A stretch of DNA of 64,000 bases from Pseudomonas viridiflava (GTDB lineage Bacteria; Pseudomonadota; Gammaproteobacteria; Pseudomonadales; Pseudomonadaceae): contig NZ_RBTP01000037.1 of the NCBI RefSeq assembly GCF_003702045.1, positions 1 to 64,000 on the forward strand, given 5' to 3'. The position numbers and the translations under genes were made by a program. Under the pieces are notes generated by a model, which saw only the letters and a list, made by a program, of their open reading frames with translations, was not told the origin of the DNA and ran no database searches. This document shows positions 8,777 to 16,756 of the stretch, one piece after another. Every line of letters begins with the position of its first letter. The first letter of the stretch is position 1.

Positions 8777-8945
8777 ACCGTATTGCCTTAATATCCGTAC
8801 TATGTTGTAACGTTTGTTTTCGAGCAGTGAATTGCCCCATGTGCACGATGAATATTCACACTTGCACGATCTGAGCGGGCACACAGTCGACACGTTTTTT
8901 CATCAACTGTTAGACTCATTTTCCTAACAGTTCTGTGGCCCCGTC
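8777..8945. promoter_or_regulatory. Divergent promoter region of the amino-acid cluster
   Basis: 169 bp between the SAT-like start (8776, minus) and the MocR-type start (8946, plus). MocR regulators usually bind direct or inverted repeats in such a divergent region. The stretch CATGTGCACGATGAATATTC followed by ACTTGCACGATC contains the repeated word TGCACGAT at 8841-8848 and 8864-8871, a candidate operator pair. No experimental basis. Confidence 0.35.
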
Positions 8946-10286
8946 ATGCTTCCCGATAGCTTTTACGACACCCTCAAACAACGCCTTAAGGCTGGCGACT
9001 GGTCGTCTGGAGAGCGTTTGCCTTCAATCCGGAAACTGGCTTCCAGCGCCGGAGTGAGCTACCACAACGTGGTCTCGGCCTATGGGCGTCTGGTGAGTGA
9101 AGGTCTATTGGCTTCGCAGCCTGGGCGCGGTTATTTCGTCGCTCATGGCGGAGGGCCGGGTAGCGTATGGCGAGAGCCTGAATGCACAGAGGGTGATCCG
9201 CTGTTCAAACTGCTGCAGGCAGGCCCGACCTACACGAAGCTAGGCTGCGGGTGGCTGCCTCCTGCATGGCGGGATACGGCGCTGTTGGCCAAAGCCATTC
9301 GTAGAACGGCGCGTCTGGAGCAGAGTTCTCTAGCTGAGTACGGCGACATTCATGGATTCCTGCCATTACGAAAACAGCTTTGCGTGCTGTTGAAAAACCT
9401 TACCCGTATAGAGATCCGGCCTGACCAAATATTGACCACGCTGGGTGCCACGCAGGGCCTCGATCTGATCGCTCGTTTACTCATCGAGCCGGGCGATCAT
9501 GTTTTCGTCGACGAACCGGGAAACGGTAACCTGATCAAACTGATTCAGCTTGCTGGCGGTCATGCGGTAGGCGTTCGAAGGACCCGCGAGGGCCCGGATA
9601 TCGAGGAAATGGAGCGCTATCTGCTCAAACATTCGGTCAGAGCGTTTTTCTGCAACAGTACTTTTCACAATCCTACTGGCGGCAACATCAGCCCGCACAA
9701 TGCTTTCAAAGTTCTACGTCTGGCCGTCGAGCACGATTTCTTTGTAGTGGAAGACGACGTCTACGGTGATTTCAGCCCGACAACTCGGCAGACATTTGCA
9801 GAGTTGGATAACCTGGATCGTGTCATCTACATCGGCAGCTTTTCCAAGTGCCTGTCGGCATCACTGCGTGTGGGCTACATCGCCTGCGCGCAAGTATTGA
9901 TTGAGCCACTGGTGCGTTTGAAGCTGTTGACCTGCGTCGCCGTACCTGCTTTTTGCGAGCGGTTCGTGAACACCATTCTGGCCGACGGCACTTACGCTGG
10001 GCACATGAAGAACGTCCAGCAGAAACTCGTGACCCAGCAGGCTTTGACGCAACGTTGCCTGCTCGGGCGCGGCTGGCAGTTCGAAATAGCACCGGAGGGC
10101 GGCATGTTCGTATGGGCACGCCACCCGGAAATTTCTGATACGCAGGATTTCGTAAGCAAACTCGAAAAGCAGAAAATCCTGTTGATGCCGGGCTCGTCGT
10201 TCTCAGTGACGCGAGATTACCGCGCATTCGTTCGCCTCAACTGTTCGCATTTTTCAGCGACGTTTGAGAGTCATTTCTCGGTGTGA
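8946..10286 (+). CDS. MocR/GabR-type regulator (GntR helix-turn-helix fused to class I aminotransferase domain)
   Basis: 446 residues. An N-terminal GntR-type winged helix spans about 1-70 (RLKAGDWSSGERLPSIRKLASSAGVSYHNVVSAYGRL), a linker follows, then a fold-type I aminotransferase domain from about 110 to the end. The PLP lysine is in YIGSFSKCLSASLRVGYIA, with the Asp/Tyr pair in VVEDDVYGDF. MocR proteins use bound PLP, often with an amino acid, as ligand sensor and usually do not act as enzymes. Divergence from the SAT/AlaX/MFS/PLP operon makes it the probable controller of that operon. Confidence 0.88.
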   Translation: MLPDSFYDTLKQRLKAGDWSSGERLPSIRKLASSAGVSYHNVVSAYGRLVSEGLLASQPGRGYFVAHGGGPGSVWREPECTEGDPLFKLLQAGPTYTKLGCGWLPPAWRDTALLAKAIRRTARLEQSSLAEYGDIHGFLPLRKQLCVLLKNLTRIEIRPDQILTTLGATQGLDLIARLLIEPGDHVFVDEPGNGNLIKLIQLAGGHAVGVRRTREGPDIEEMERYLLKHSVRAFFCNSTFHNPTGGNISPHNAFKVLRLAVEHDFFVVEDDVYGDFSPTTRQTFAELDNLDRVIYIGSFSKCLSASLRVGYIACAQVLIEPLVRLKLLTCVAVPAFCERFVNTILADGTYAGHMKNVQQKLVTQQALTQRCLLGRGWQFEIAPEGGMFVWARHPEISDTQDFVSKLEKQKILLMPGSSFSVTRDYRAFVRLNCSHFSATFESHFSV

Positions 10287-10587
10287 TGCGTTGCTACCCT
10301 GATCGAGTGGGGGCGAGATGCGTATGGCACGTTCTAATAGCTCATTACACATCAAACAGTTACCTGTTTTATTGTAGTCATCATGTGTCGCTTTGACAGT
10401 GTTCGTTATGCCTGCCAATGATTCCTTCTAAATAAATCTTCACCCCTCCTCATAAAAAACTGATGTCTGATTAATAAGCTCAGTAAAAAATATTGGTCAG
10501 CCATCAATGATGGCCAATTCCAATTAGCGTGTTTTGCTATTGCGGATGGCTAATCAAGCAGTGTGCGTTTAAGTGGAGAAGTGAAAG
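10287..10587. other. AT-rich intergenic with a perfect dyad
   Basis: 300 bp, no gene seen. GCCATCA-A-TGATGGC at 10500-10514 is a perfect 7-bp palindrome, about 75 bp upstream of the peptidase start and a candidate operator. Confidence 0.4.
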
Positions 10588-11355
10588 ATGACTTATACCG
10601 TAAAACAATACGGCTGGATTCGTGACGTACCGGATCATCGTGATCATTTATACGCAGCCCCCGCAGAACAGCTGTCCTCGCTGCCGCGACATGTGGACCT
10701 TCGTCCTCATTGTCCCAAGGTCTACGACCAAGGTCAGTTGGGCAGCTGCACGGCAAACGGGATCGCAGCCGCCATTCAGTTCGACCGTATGAAGCAAAAG
10801 CTTGTCCCGGCTTTTGCGCCTTCCAGGCTGTTTATCTATTACAACGAACGCGTCATTGAGCACACGGTGGAATCGGACAGCGGGGCGATGATTCGCCACG
10901 GCATCAAAAGCGTTGCCGAACAAGGCGACTGCGATGAAGCCGAATGGCCGTACGACATCACCAAGTTCACCGTCAAACCAACCAAAGCCTGTTATGCCCA
11001 CGCCAAACGATACAAAGCAGTCTCCTACCAGAAAGTTGCCCAGAACCTGAACCAGATGAAAGGCTGTCTGGCCGATGGATACCCCTTCGTCATAGGCTTC
11101 GGCGTCTATGAGAGTCTTGAAAGCGAGGAAGTTGCCAAGACCGGTGTTGTGCCGATGCCCGCGCCTCATGAAAAACTGCTGGGTGGCCATTGTGTGCTTA
11201 CGGTGGGCTACGACGATGCGAAGCAGGTCTTCATCCTGCGCAACTCGTGGGGCGCCAAATGGGGTATGCATGGTTACTTCACCATGCCGTACAGCTACCT
11301 GATGGACCCTAATCTGGCGTCGGACTTCTGGACGATCAGGGTTGTGGCGGGATAA
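10588..11355 (+). CDS. Papain-like cysteine peptidase (C1A family)
   Basis: 255 residues. Papain landmarks are all present: oxyanion Gln and nucleophile Cys in DQGQLGSCTANGIA (Cys about 54), catalytic His in GGHCVLTVGYDD and catalytic Asn in RNSWGAKWGMHGYF. The N-terminal WIRDVPDHRDHLY resembles bacterial C1A proteins that lack the long propeptide. No signal peptide is seen, so it is either cytosolic or delivered by a secretion system that needs no cleavable signal. Start ATG at 10588 with GGAGAAGTGAA upstream. It stands alone, with AT-rich flanks. Confidence 0.85.
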   Translation: MTYTVKQYGWIRDVPDHRDHLYAAPAEQLSSLPRHVDLRPHCPKVYDQGQLGSCTANGIAAAIQFDRMKQKLVPAFAPSRLFIYYNERVIEHTVESDSGAMIRHGIKSVAEQGDCDEAEWPYDITKFTVKPTKACYAHAKRYKAVSYQKVAQNLNQMKGCLADGYPFVIGFGVYESLESEEVAKTGVVPMPAPHEKLLGGHCVLTVGYDDAKQVFILRNSWGAKWGMHGYFTMPYSYLMDPNLASDFWTIRVVAG

Positions 11356-11756
11356 GCACGTGCGACGGGGTGTGCAGGTTTCCACTCTGCACACCTGAGT
11401 GATGTGAACGCATACGCCGCACCCGCCTAGAATCAATCGGCGCCCGAACCTTGCATCGCACATGAGTGCGGCTTGAGCACTATAAATAGGCGACAGACAG
11501 CTTATCTACGTCCGGCTGGCTGCACGGAGGTTGGCCGGGTTCTTCTAAAATACTTTTTAAAGACTACGAAACTAGACTTCGAAACCTCTGTCTATGATGT
11601 CACTAGGCCATAGGTTGCATTCTTCCGAGCCTGGCAAGGAGTCTATCGCATCCATACTTCAATATTTTCATAAGCGAGATTGATAGAGCGCACGCATTCA
11701 GTGCATGCGGCGCGAGCCAACTACATCTTTTACGACGCTGCTCGTAAGGACTGTTC
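11356..11756. other. Intergenic with a hairpin
   Basis: 400 bp. GGTGTGCAG (11369-11377) pairs with CTGCACACC (11387-11395) around a 9-nt loop, 14 bp after the peptidase stop. It could act as a terminator or mRNA end but has no T-run. The remainder shows nothing recognisable except AAGGA (about 11746-11750) for the next gene. Confidence 0.4.
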
Positions 11757-12179
11757 ATGAAGTTCAAGGCTGTTCTGTTAGGTTCCATCCTGATTGCCGC
11801 TACGCTGTCTAACGCGTTTGCAGATTCGTGCAGCTCCAATATTTATGGCGGCTATAACTGCACTTACGATGACGGCACGACTTCCAAAAGCAGCTTCAAC
11901 AATTCCGGTGGGCAAAACACCGTTTACAGCGACGGTCGTACCTCCAGAAGTGCCAGTAACAATTCGGGTGGCTTGAACACGACGTTCAGCGACGGATCGT
12001 CATCCAGAAGCACCGCGAATAACTCGGGCGGTCAGAACACCAGCTACAGCGACGGCTCCTCGTCCCGAAGTTCCTCCAACTACTCGGGTGGGCAAAACAC
12101 CTCGTACAGCGACGGCAGCTCCTCGCGAAGCCGTTCAAATATATACGGTGGGCAGACGACGACTAACAACGGGCGGTGA
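11757..12179 (+). CDS. Secreted protein made of 20-residue tandem repeats
   Basis: 140 residues. A clear signal peptide (MKFKAVLLGSILIAATLSNAFA) is followed by five 20-residue units and a partial one. The unit reads roughly N-[NIY]-SGG-Q-N-T-x-Y-SDG-x-S-SRS-x-x. The first unit is the most diverged and, with the residues just before it, carries the only two Cys of the mature part. Composition is almost only Ser, Gly, Asn, Thr, Asp and Arg. At DNA level this is a 60-bp minisatellite able to change copy number. The Gly/Asn/Ser/Gln pattern recalls curli-type beta-solenoid repeats, but the spacing does not match CsgA. Function unknown; probably exported. Confidence 0.75.
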   Translation: MKFKAVLLGSILIAATLSNAFADSCSSNIYGGYNCTYDDGTTSKSSFNNSGGQNTVYSDGRTSRSASNNSGGLNTTFSDGSSSRSTANNSGGQNTSYSDGSSSRSSSNYSGGQNTSYSDGSSSRSRSNIYGGQTTTNNGR

Positions 12180-12441
12180 GTGGTTGGAGCTGACCAAAGT
12201 TCTTTTTCAACTGCATGAGAGGGCGGGCGCAAGCGTAATCAGCTTGTGCTTGCCGTCGGCTCTGCAATCAAAATTACCGGTCAATATGGCCAGGCTCGTC
12301 CTGCGTCATTTTCTCCCACCTGTATTTGCTCAAGACCAGAGCACTCGTCCAAAACACAAGCGGCTGACGTCTCTCTGGCTATGAAGAGCGATTGATATAT
12401 CGTGTTGAGCCGTCGATCCGCCCAACACAGCAAGGACGCCA
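12180..12441. other. Intergenic, nothing recognised
   Basis: About 260 bp without a supportable gene; only the AAGGA ribosome binding site of the following hydrolase (near 12432) is clear. Confidence 0.35.
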
Positions 12442-13329
12442 ATGCTCATTTCACTCGTATCAAGGAATCAGCTACACACCCCTGACCCAATTGAGCTTAT
12501 CGCCCCCTGGTGGAGTTTTACGAAAACGGTCTTGGCTGCGACAGTTCTTTCTTTGGTCCGTGACGGGCTGATCGGATTGGACGAACCGATCCTTGATCAG
12601 CCTTTCACACTACGCCAGCTGTTGCGGCATGAGGCAGGCCTGGCGGATTACGGGGAGCTTGCGGAGTATCACGCCGCCGTTGCGAACAGCGAGCACGCCT
12701 GGTCGGCCGATGAAATGATGCAGCGTCTTGATGGTACTCGGCTTCGATACAGCCCCGGAGCCGGTTGGCATTACTCGAACGTTGGCTACATGCTCATCGG
12801 TAGGCTCATTGAGCGGCTCACTGATCTGACGCTTGATGACGCGGTGATTCAACGGGCGCTTTCACCTTTGGGTCTATCGAACGTTCGCTTTGCTAAAACC
12901 CCTTCAGACTTACAAGCGACCCGTCCTGGAAGTGCCGCGCATTATGACCCCGCCTGGGTTTATCACGGCCTGTTGATCGGCCCAATCTCGCAAGCAGCAC
13001 TGTTTTTGGATCGCCTCTTCTGCGCAGACTTGCTTTCCACAGGCCTGCTTCAGGAAATGCAGACTGCACGAACTTTAGGCGGCCCGATTCCCGGACGCCC
13101 CTGGATCACGCCGGGCTATGGCCTGGGTGTGATGCAGGGCGAGATTGACGGCGGGTACTCCCTATGTGGGCATACAGGTTGCGGGCCAGGCAGCGTCATT
13201 GCGGTCTACCGCATCTGCGACGGTGACCGGTCGGCTTGCTGCGCAGCGTTTGACGAAGGTGCCAGTCAAGGAGCTGTCGAAACGATCGTTGTTGAGCAAC
13301 TGCTGCGGGCTTTGCGACAAGAATGTTGA
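12442..13329 (+). CDS. Serine hydrolase of the class C beta-lactamase/D-Ala-D-Ala peptidase family
   Basis: 295 residues. SxxK nucleophile motif SFTK near residue 25, tyrosine motif YSNVGY near residue 112, and a third motif HTGCGPGS near residue 239 replacing KTG with HTG, as in many esterase or peptidase members. No signal peptide is visible, so it is predicted cytosolic, unlike true AmpC. Likely an esterase, amidase or D-amino-acid peptidase of unknown substrate. Start ATG at 12442 follows AAGGACGCCA. The next gene begins 91 bp after its stop. Confidence 0.8.
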   Translation: MLISLVSRNQLHTPDPIELIAPWWSFTKTVLAATVLSLVRDGLIGLDEPILDQPFTLRQLLRHEAGLADYGELAEYHAAVANSEHAWSADEMMQRLDGTRLRYSPGAGWHYSNVGYMLIGRLIERLTDLTLDDAVIQRALSPLGLSNVRFAKTPSDLQATRPGSAAHYDPAWVYHGLLIGPISQAALFLDRLFCADLLSTGLLQEMQTARTLGGPIPGRPWITPGYGLGVMQGEIDGGYSLCGHTGCGPGSVIAVYRICDGDRSACCAAFDEGASQGAVETIVVEQLLRALRQEC

Positions 13330-13420
13330 GTCGCAAGCCAATACAAGCATGCGATTAATGAGCAAGGTTGAGTGTATTTACGCCTCACCGCGAAACGAAT
13401 TCCAGGCTTGGAGGCAAAAA

Positions 13421-13963
13421 TTGAAAATTTACATCACAGGCGCTTCATGTGCAGGCGTCACCACGCTGGGTAACACACTCGTCTCTTTACTGCGCATTCG
13501 CCATCTTGATATCGATGACTTTTATTGGATGCCTACCGATCCCCCATATACAACCAAGCGTCCGCCCGAGGAGCGCGTGGTTTTGATCCAGCAAAGCTTA
13601 GGTGATGACAATTGGGTGCTGACTGGCTCTTGCATGGGGTGGGGGGACCCGTTGATTAACGAGGCCGACCTGATTGTATTTGTCGTTACACCAACCCCGG
13701 TCCGTCTTGAGCGACTGGCCGTGCGTGAAAAGGAGCGCTTTGGAGATCGGATCGCGCCAGGTGGCGACATGCACGAGATCCATGTCGCCTTCAGGGATTG
13801 GGCATCGCAGTATGACGTCCCAACTTTCTCTGGACGCAATAGGGGGTGGCACGAAGATTGGCTGTTGAAGCAGAAGGCTCCAGTGATGAGAGTGGATGGG
13901 CTGAACAGTGCCAGCGAGGTAGCGGCGGATGTCATGCAAAGACTATTGCAGGTAAGGCAATAA
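13421..13963 (+). CDS. P-loop kinase-like protein (adenylate-kinase-like AAA family)
   Basis: 180 residues. The TTG at 13421 is chosen because GGAGG sits 6-7 nt upstream and the product then starts directly with the nucleotide-binding strand (KIYITGASCAGVTTLG). In-frame ATGs at 13349 and 13358 lack such support. The P-loop has Val in place of the usual Lys. A DxD-like HLDIDDFYWMPTDPPY follows, as in small-molecule kinases, and LIVFVVTPTPVRLERLAVRE resembles the adenylate-kinase lid region. Related proteins are often annotated as AAA family ATPase or adenylate kinase; the substrate is unknown. Confidence 0.65.
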   Translation: MKIYITGASCAGVTTLGNTLVSLLRIRHLDIDDFYWMPTDPPYTTKRPPEERVVLIQQSLGDDNWVLTGSCMGWGDPLINEADLIVFVVTPTPVRLERLAVREKERFGDRIAPGGDMHEIHVAFRDWASQYDVPTFSGRNRGWHEDWLLKQKAPVMRVDGLNSASEVAADVMQRLLQVRQ

Positions 13964-13998
13964 CAAAAATTTGGCCTAACTATGCCTAGGCACGTGGC

Positions 13999-14514
13999 CT
14001 AGTCTCGATATTTGAGGCCGATTGAGGCGCGGCAATTTCGGAACTCAATACTTCCCTGCCTATAAGGCCAGCACACACGATCTTTCATGCTGCGCGCTTG
14101 CCGCACGACCGTTAACTTTACTTTTTTCGGTGCCTCTTTCTCTTGGTAAGGAGCAGAGTTAATTTGAAAGGCAACGACATTGTCTGCGCCTCTAGGAACA
14201 AAATTCTGATCATTGAAGACGTTTTGCTTATCTCTACTGGCTGGTAAGGATATTCCCGATGAGGCCCGAAGCCACGATGATTCGGAGCCTTGCGTCGTGG
14301 GCATGCCCGTTGCGCGAGTCAGGTCCACATCTCTTTCAGTTCGGCTCATCGTCTGGCTTTTAGCTGAATCGACGTTGGGAACTCGGCTTATCAACTGAAG
14401 CGCACCTACCGTGGTGATACTTCCTATCACCAGACACGTGGTCGTCCAAAAAGCACTATGTTTGGGGTGTCTTCGGGTGATGCGCGCTGGAGCATCACTA
14501 GCGTCAGCTTTCAT
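13999..14514 (-). CDS. Hypothetical membrane-anchored protein
   Basis: 171 residues, start ATG at 14514 preceded by GGAGAATGG. The N-terminus is cytosolic and basic (ITRRHPKHSAFWTTT), then one membrane segment (about residues 27-44, CLVIGSITTVGALQLI), then about 125 periplasmic residues ending in a Lys-rich part with two Cys (RVCWPYRQGSIEFRNCRAS). The Cys pair could form a disulfide. No family recognised. Confidence 0.55.
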   Translation of the reverse strand: MKADASDAPARITRRHPKHSAFWTTTCLVIGSITTVGALQLISRVPNVDSAKSQTMSRTERDVDLTRATGMPTTQGSESSWLRASSGISLPASRDKQNVFNDQNFVPRGADNVVAFQINSAPYQEKEAPKKVKLTVVRQARSMKDRVCWPYRQGSIEFRNCRASIGLKYRD

Positions 14515-14930
14515 CCATTCTCCGGTTCGTCCTTGGGGAGCTAAAATCTTCCCTCTCCTATGGAATCAGCCCGCACGAGGCGGGCTAGGGGATGCAACAT
14601 GTTTCTTGGTCGGATTGAATCATACCGCACCGATGCGAGGTGGCAGGTTTTGGCGCTAAAGCACTAGCCCATCTTCACGCCCCTGCGCTGCCAGGCAACT
14701 GAGGCGTTGGGCCTGTTGCACCCGTCCAAGGATAGCCGTTTTCGACCCACCGCTTTCAGATCCAATGGTACGGAGCAAAAAGTAGCTAACGGGCTTGAGG
14801 GTGAAAAAAAGAGAGTGCCCTGCTAACCTCGCCACCAAAGTCGGTGGCCGTTAAATCTGTCGGGCACCTTTTAATATTACACCGCCAAGAAAACGTAATC
14901 AGAAACATCACCTAGCAAGGGATTACAGCT
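14515..14930. other. Intergenic with hairpins
   Basis: 415 bp with no supportable gene. AGCCCGC (about 14567-14573) pairs with GCGGGCT, and a second structured segment at 14815-14872 is listed separately. Confidence 0.4.
14815..14872 (+). terminator. Nested hairpin followed by TTTT
   Basis: GTGCCC (14815-14820) pairs with GGGCAC (14862-14867) and encloses an inner stem GCCACC/GGTGGC (14831-14836 with 14843-14848). CCTTTT follows. This could be a terminator or the end of a small structured RNA running rightwards; no promoter for such an RNA is identified. Confidence 0.4.
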
Positions 14931-15284
14931 ATGAAGATGCGGTGCCCCAACTGTGGCCATATCCCCGTCAAGCTCTCGCCTACCCATAAGTGCTCCGAAT
15001 GTGGCGTCTTTTCTCATGAGTGGCTGATTTATGACTGGGAAAGCTTTGCCTCCGCCAGACGAGGGCACCTCAAGTTCAATATTCTAATACTCAGCGTGCT
15101 GGTCATTAATGTCGTCGCCTTGGTGACGTTTGAATCCAGCAACGTCTTTTTCTGGGCGCTAAACGTGCTATCGATCCCGGCCGCGATCAGTTTATCTATG
15201 TGCCGTAGTGACCTTCGAGGTGAGGCGGAGTACGAAGGGCATGACAGTAACGCTGTTTCACCTTGGTTTGCATCGTTCATGTGA
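14931..15284 (+). CDS. Zinc-ribbon protein with two membrane segments
   Basis: 117 residues. The N-terminal zinc ribbon has CPNCGH and CSECGVF (four Cys, about residues 5-28). Two hydrophobic segments follow (HLKFNILILSVLVINVVALV and VFFWALNVLSIPAAISLSM). The C-terminus is short and acidic. The start ATG at 14931 follows AAGGGATTACAGCT. Predicted inner-membrane protein with a cytosolic zinc finger; function unknown. Confidence 0.6.
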   Translation: MKMRCPNCGHIPVKLSPTHKCSECGVFSHEWLIYDWESFASARRGHLKFNILILSVLVINVVALVTFESSNVFFWALNVLSIPAAISLSMCRSDLRGEAEYEGHDSNAVSPWFASFM

Positions 15285-15665
15285 CTCTGGACGGTACGGC
15301 CGCTGCTGGCTGAAAAAAGATCAGGCCTGCAGAGGCGCTGATGCTTTGCCTTCAGATCCTGCTGAATGACGCTTTTTACGTATTCATGGCCTCAACGTAA
15401 CTTGCCTTCAGGGAGTGGCAGCTGATAATGCTTTTGTTGGTTGGGTGCTGCGAGCTAAAACGCCAGAATCAAAAAAGCCCGCACAAATGGTTGGCTCTCT
15501 ACAAATTTTTTCGGACCGTCCGAAACAATCCAAACCAGGCGTCGTTTGAACTGGGTCGTCAGAGGCCCGGTTTATAAGGGCTCTGCTGACAGCCCCTCAG
15601 TCAGGCATACACGTGGGCATACAGGGCCACGGCTGCTTGAGGCTAAAAGATCCCGAGAATAATTT
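15285..15665. other. Intergenic with a long perfect palindrome
   Basis: 380 bp without a gene. TTTCGGAC-C-GTCCGAAA at 15509-15525 is a perfect 8-1-8 dyad of the size of a dimeric repressor site. A second, weaker GC-rich dyad GGCCCGG...is near 15560-15580. Confidence 0.4.
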
Positions 15666-16550
15666 CTAAGGATTCGCTCCTGGATGATCGTGCCAGTCAC
15701 AGACGCCACAGCTGAGATAGGAGTCGCCCTCAGGCGGGATATTGATATCGAAGTGCTTGCGGACGTCACGTGACTTACAGATCGGACACAGGTCCGTTTG
15801 ATCCTGCTGCTCCCGCTTAAGTACCTGCATCATATGACCTACAACAGTCTGACAAGTGTGGATAGCTATCGACGAGGCCGTTCTGCTCGCGCTCTTCGTA
15901 TGGGTCAACCAGTTCGATAGTTGCCAAGCCTCCTTGGAGAGGTTCTTCAAATGTTGACGCAATTCCTTGTTGCTTCCGCCCCCACACAGGTGATTCATCA
16001 GCAGGTCAATCCATGCGATGAAATTGGCATCTTGTGGGCGATCTACTTCTTGGGGGATTTCGCTCAAACGCCTTATGGCACCTATCAATGAGATCAGAGC
16101 CTCGCGCAAGAGCATGCCGACAGCCTGGAAATCTTCTGCTTCGACGGCAGCATCGTGGCGAGCATCGGCCTGGTCCATGCGTCTAAACACTTCGTCAAAC
16201 GGTGTTGGATCTGAGCTATCAATTCGATCAGGCCGGCTCCTTAATCTCATCATCAGCCCAATATGAAAGGAGATGGTGTAGTCGAGTGTAGGGAAGTGCT
16301 TCTGGGAATAAAGATTCGTGAGGTTTGTGATAACCCACCAGCGATCCTTGTCGGTCGTCACGTCCCAGATTTCATAAATACCCCCCAGCACGATTTCCTT
16401 TTTGATTCGCTCTACGTGCTGAACGATCTCATCCGGAGCTTGCCCCTCGACATAATTAGCGATGTCTCGCTCAGCATGAAGGTCACTCTCAACGCTATAA
16501 CGCGAAAGCTCGTCGGCCGGTACGGGATGGGATGGGATGGGATGGTGCAA
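15666..16550 (-). CDS. Hypothetical protein with C-terminal zinc ribbon; start region frame-shifted by a pentanucleotide repeat
   Basis: The open frame runs from a TTG at 16550 (294 residues) with only a very close purine run before it. The better start is a GTG at 16585 with AAGGA at good spacing, giving MSDERDLPVEGDCTIPSHP, but in the present sequence that frame meets a TAG at 16412. Between them lie four copies of ATCCC (minus strand); losing one copy would join the two frames. The protein body is helical, with a C-terminal CPICKSRD...CGVCDWH zinc ribbon. Function unknown. As written, the gene is likely off or weakly translated. Confidence 0.6.
   Translation of the reverse strand: MHHPIPSHPVPADELSRYSVESDLHAERDIANYVEGQAPDEIVQHVERIKKEIVLGGIYEIWDVTTDKDRWWVITNLTNLYSQKHFPTLDYTISFHIGLMMRLRSRPDRIDSSDPTPFDEVFRRMDQADARHDAAVEAEDFQAVGMLLREALISLIGAIRRLSEIPQEVDRPQDANFIAWIDLLMNHLCGGGSNKELRQHLKNLSKEAWQLSNWLTHTKSASRTASSIAIHTCQTVVGHMMQVLKREQQDQTDLCPICKSRDVRKHFDINIPPEGDSYLSCGVCDWHDHPGANP
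16524..16543. repeat. Pentanucleotide tandem repeat (GGGAT)4
   Basis: Four perfect copies of GGGAT (plus strand) followed by GG, inside the 5' coding part of the zinc-ribbon gene. Copy-number change by one unit shifts the frame, the classic layout of a contingency locus. Confidence 0.9.
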
Positions 16551-16756
16551 TCCCCTTCAACAGGTAAATCTCGTTCGTCACTCACTATTGCTTTCCTTGC
16601 AGGTCGCCCGTTCTTTCAACCTCAATAGCACCGCTATCGCGCGAGCGCTAGCAGAAAACCGTGAGGTGGTAGGCTGAGTTCAAAACCTGCTGGGACCCTG
16701 GAGATTTACTGACCATACGGGGCATGAAACCCGCGTGGATTTGGTAGCTGCTGATC

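Noticed and set aside
11757..12179. CRISPR array
   Set aside because: The regular 60-bp periodicity is a protein-coding minisatellite in frame with a signal peptide; repeats are not separated by unique spacers. No CRISPR array seen elsewhere.
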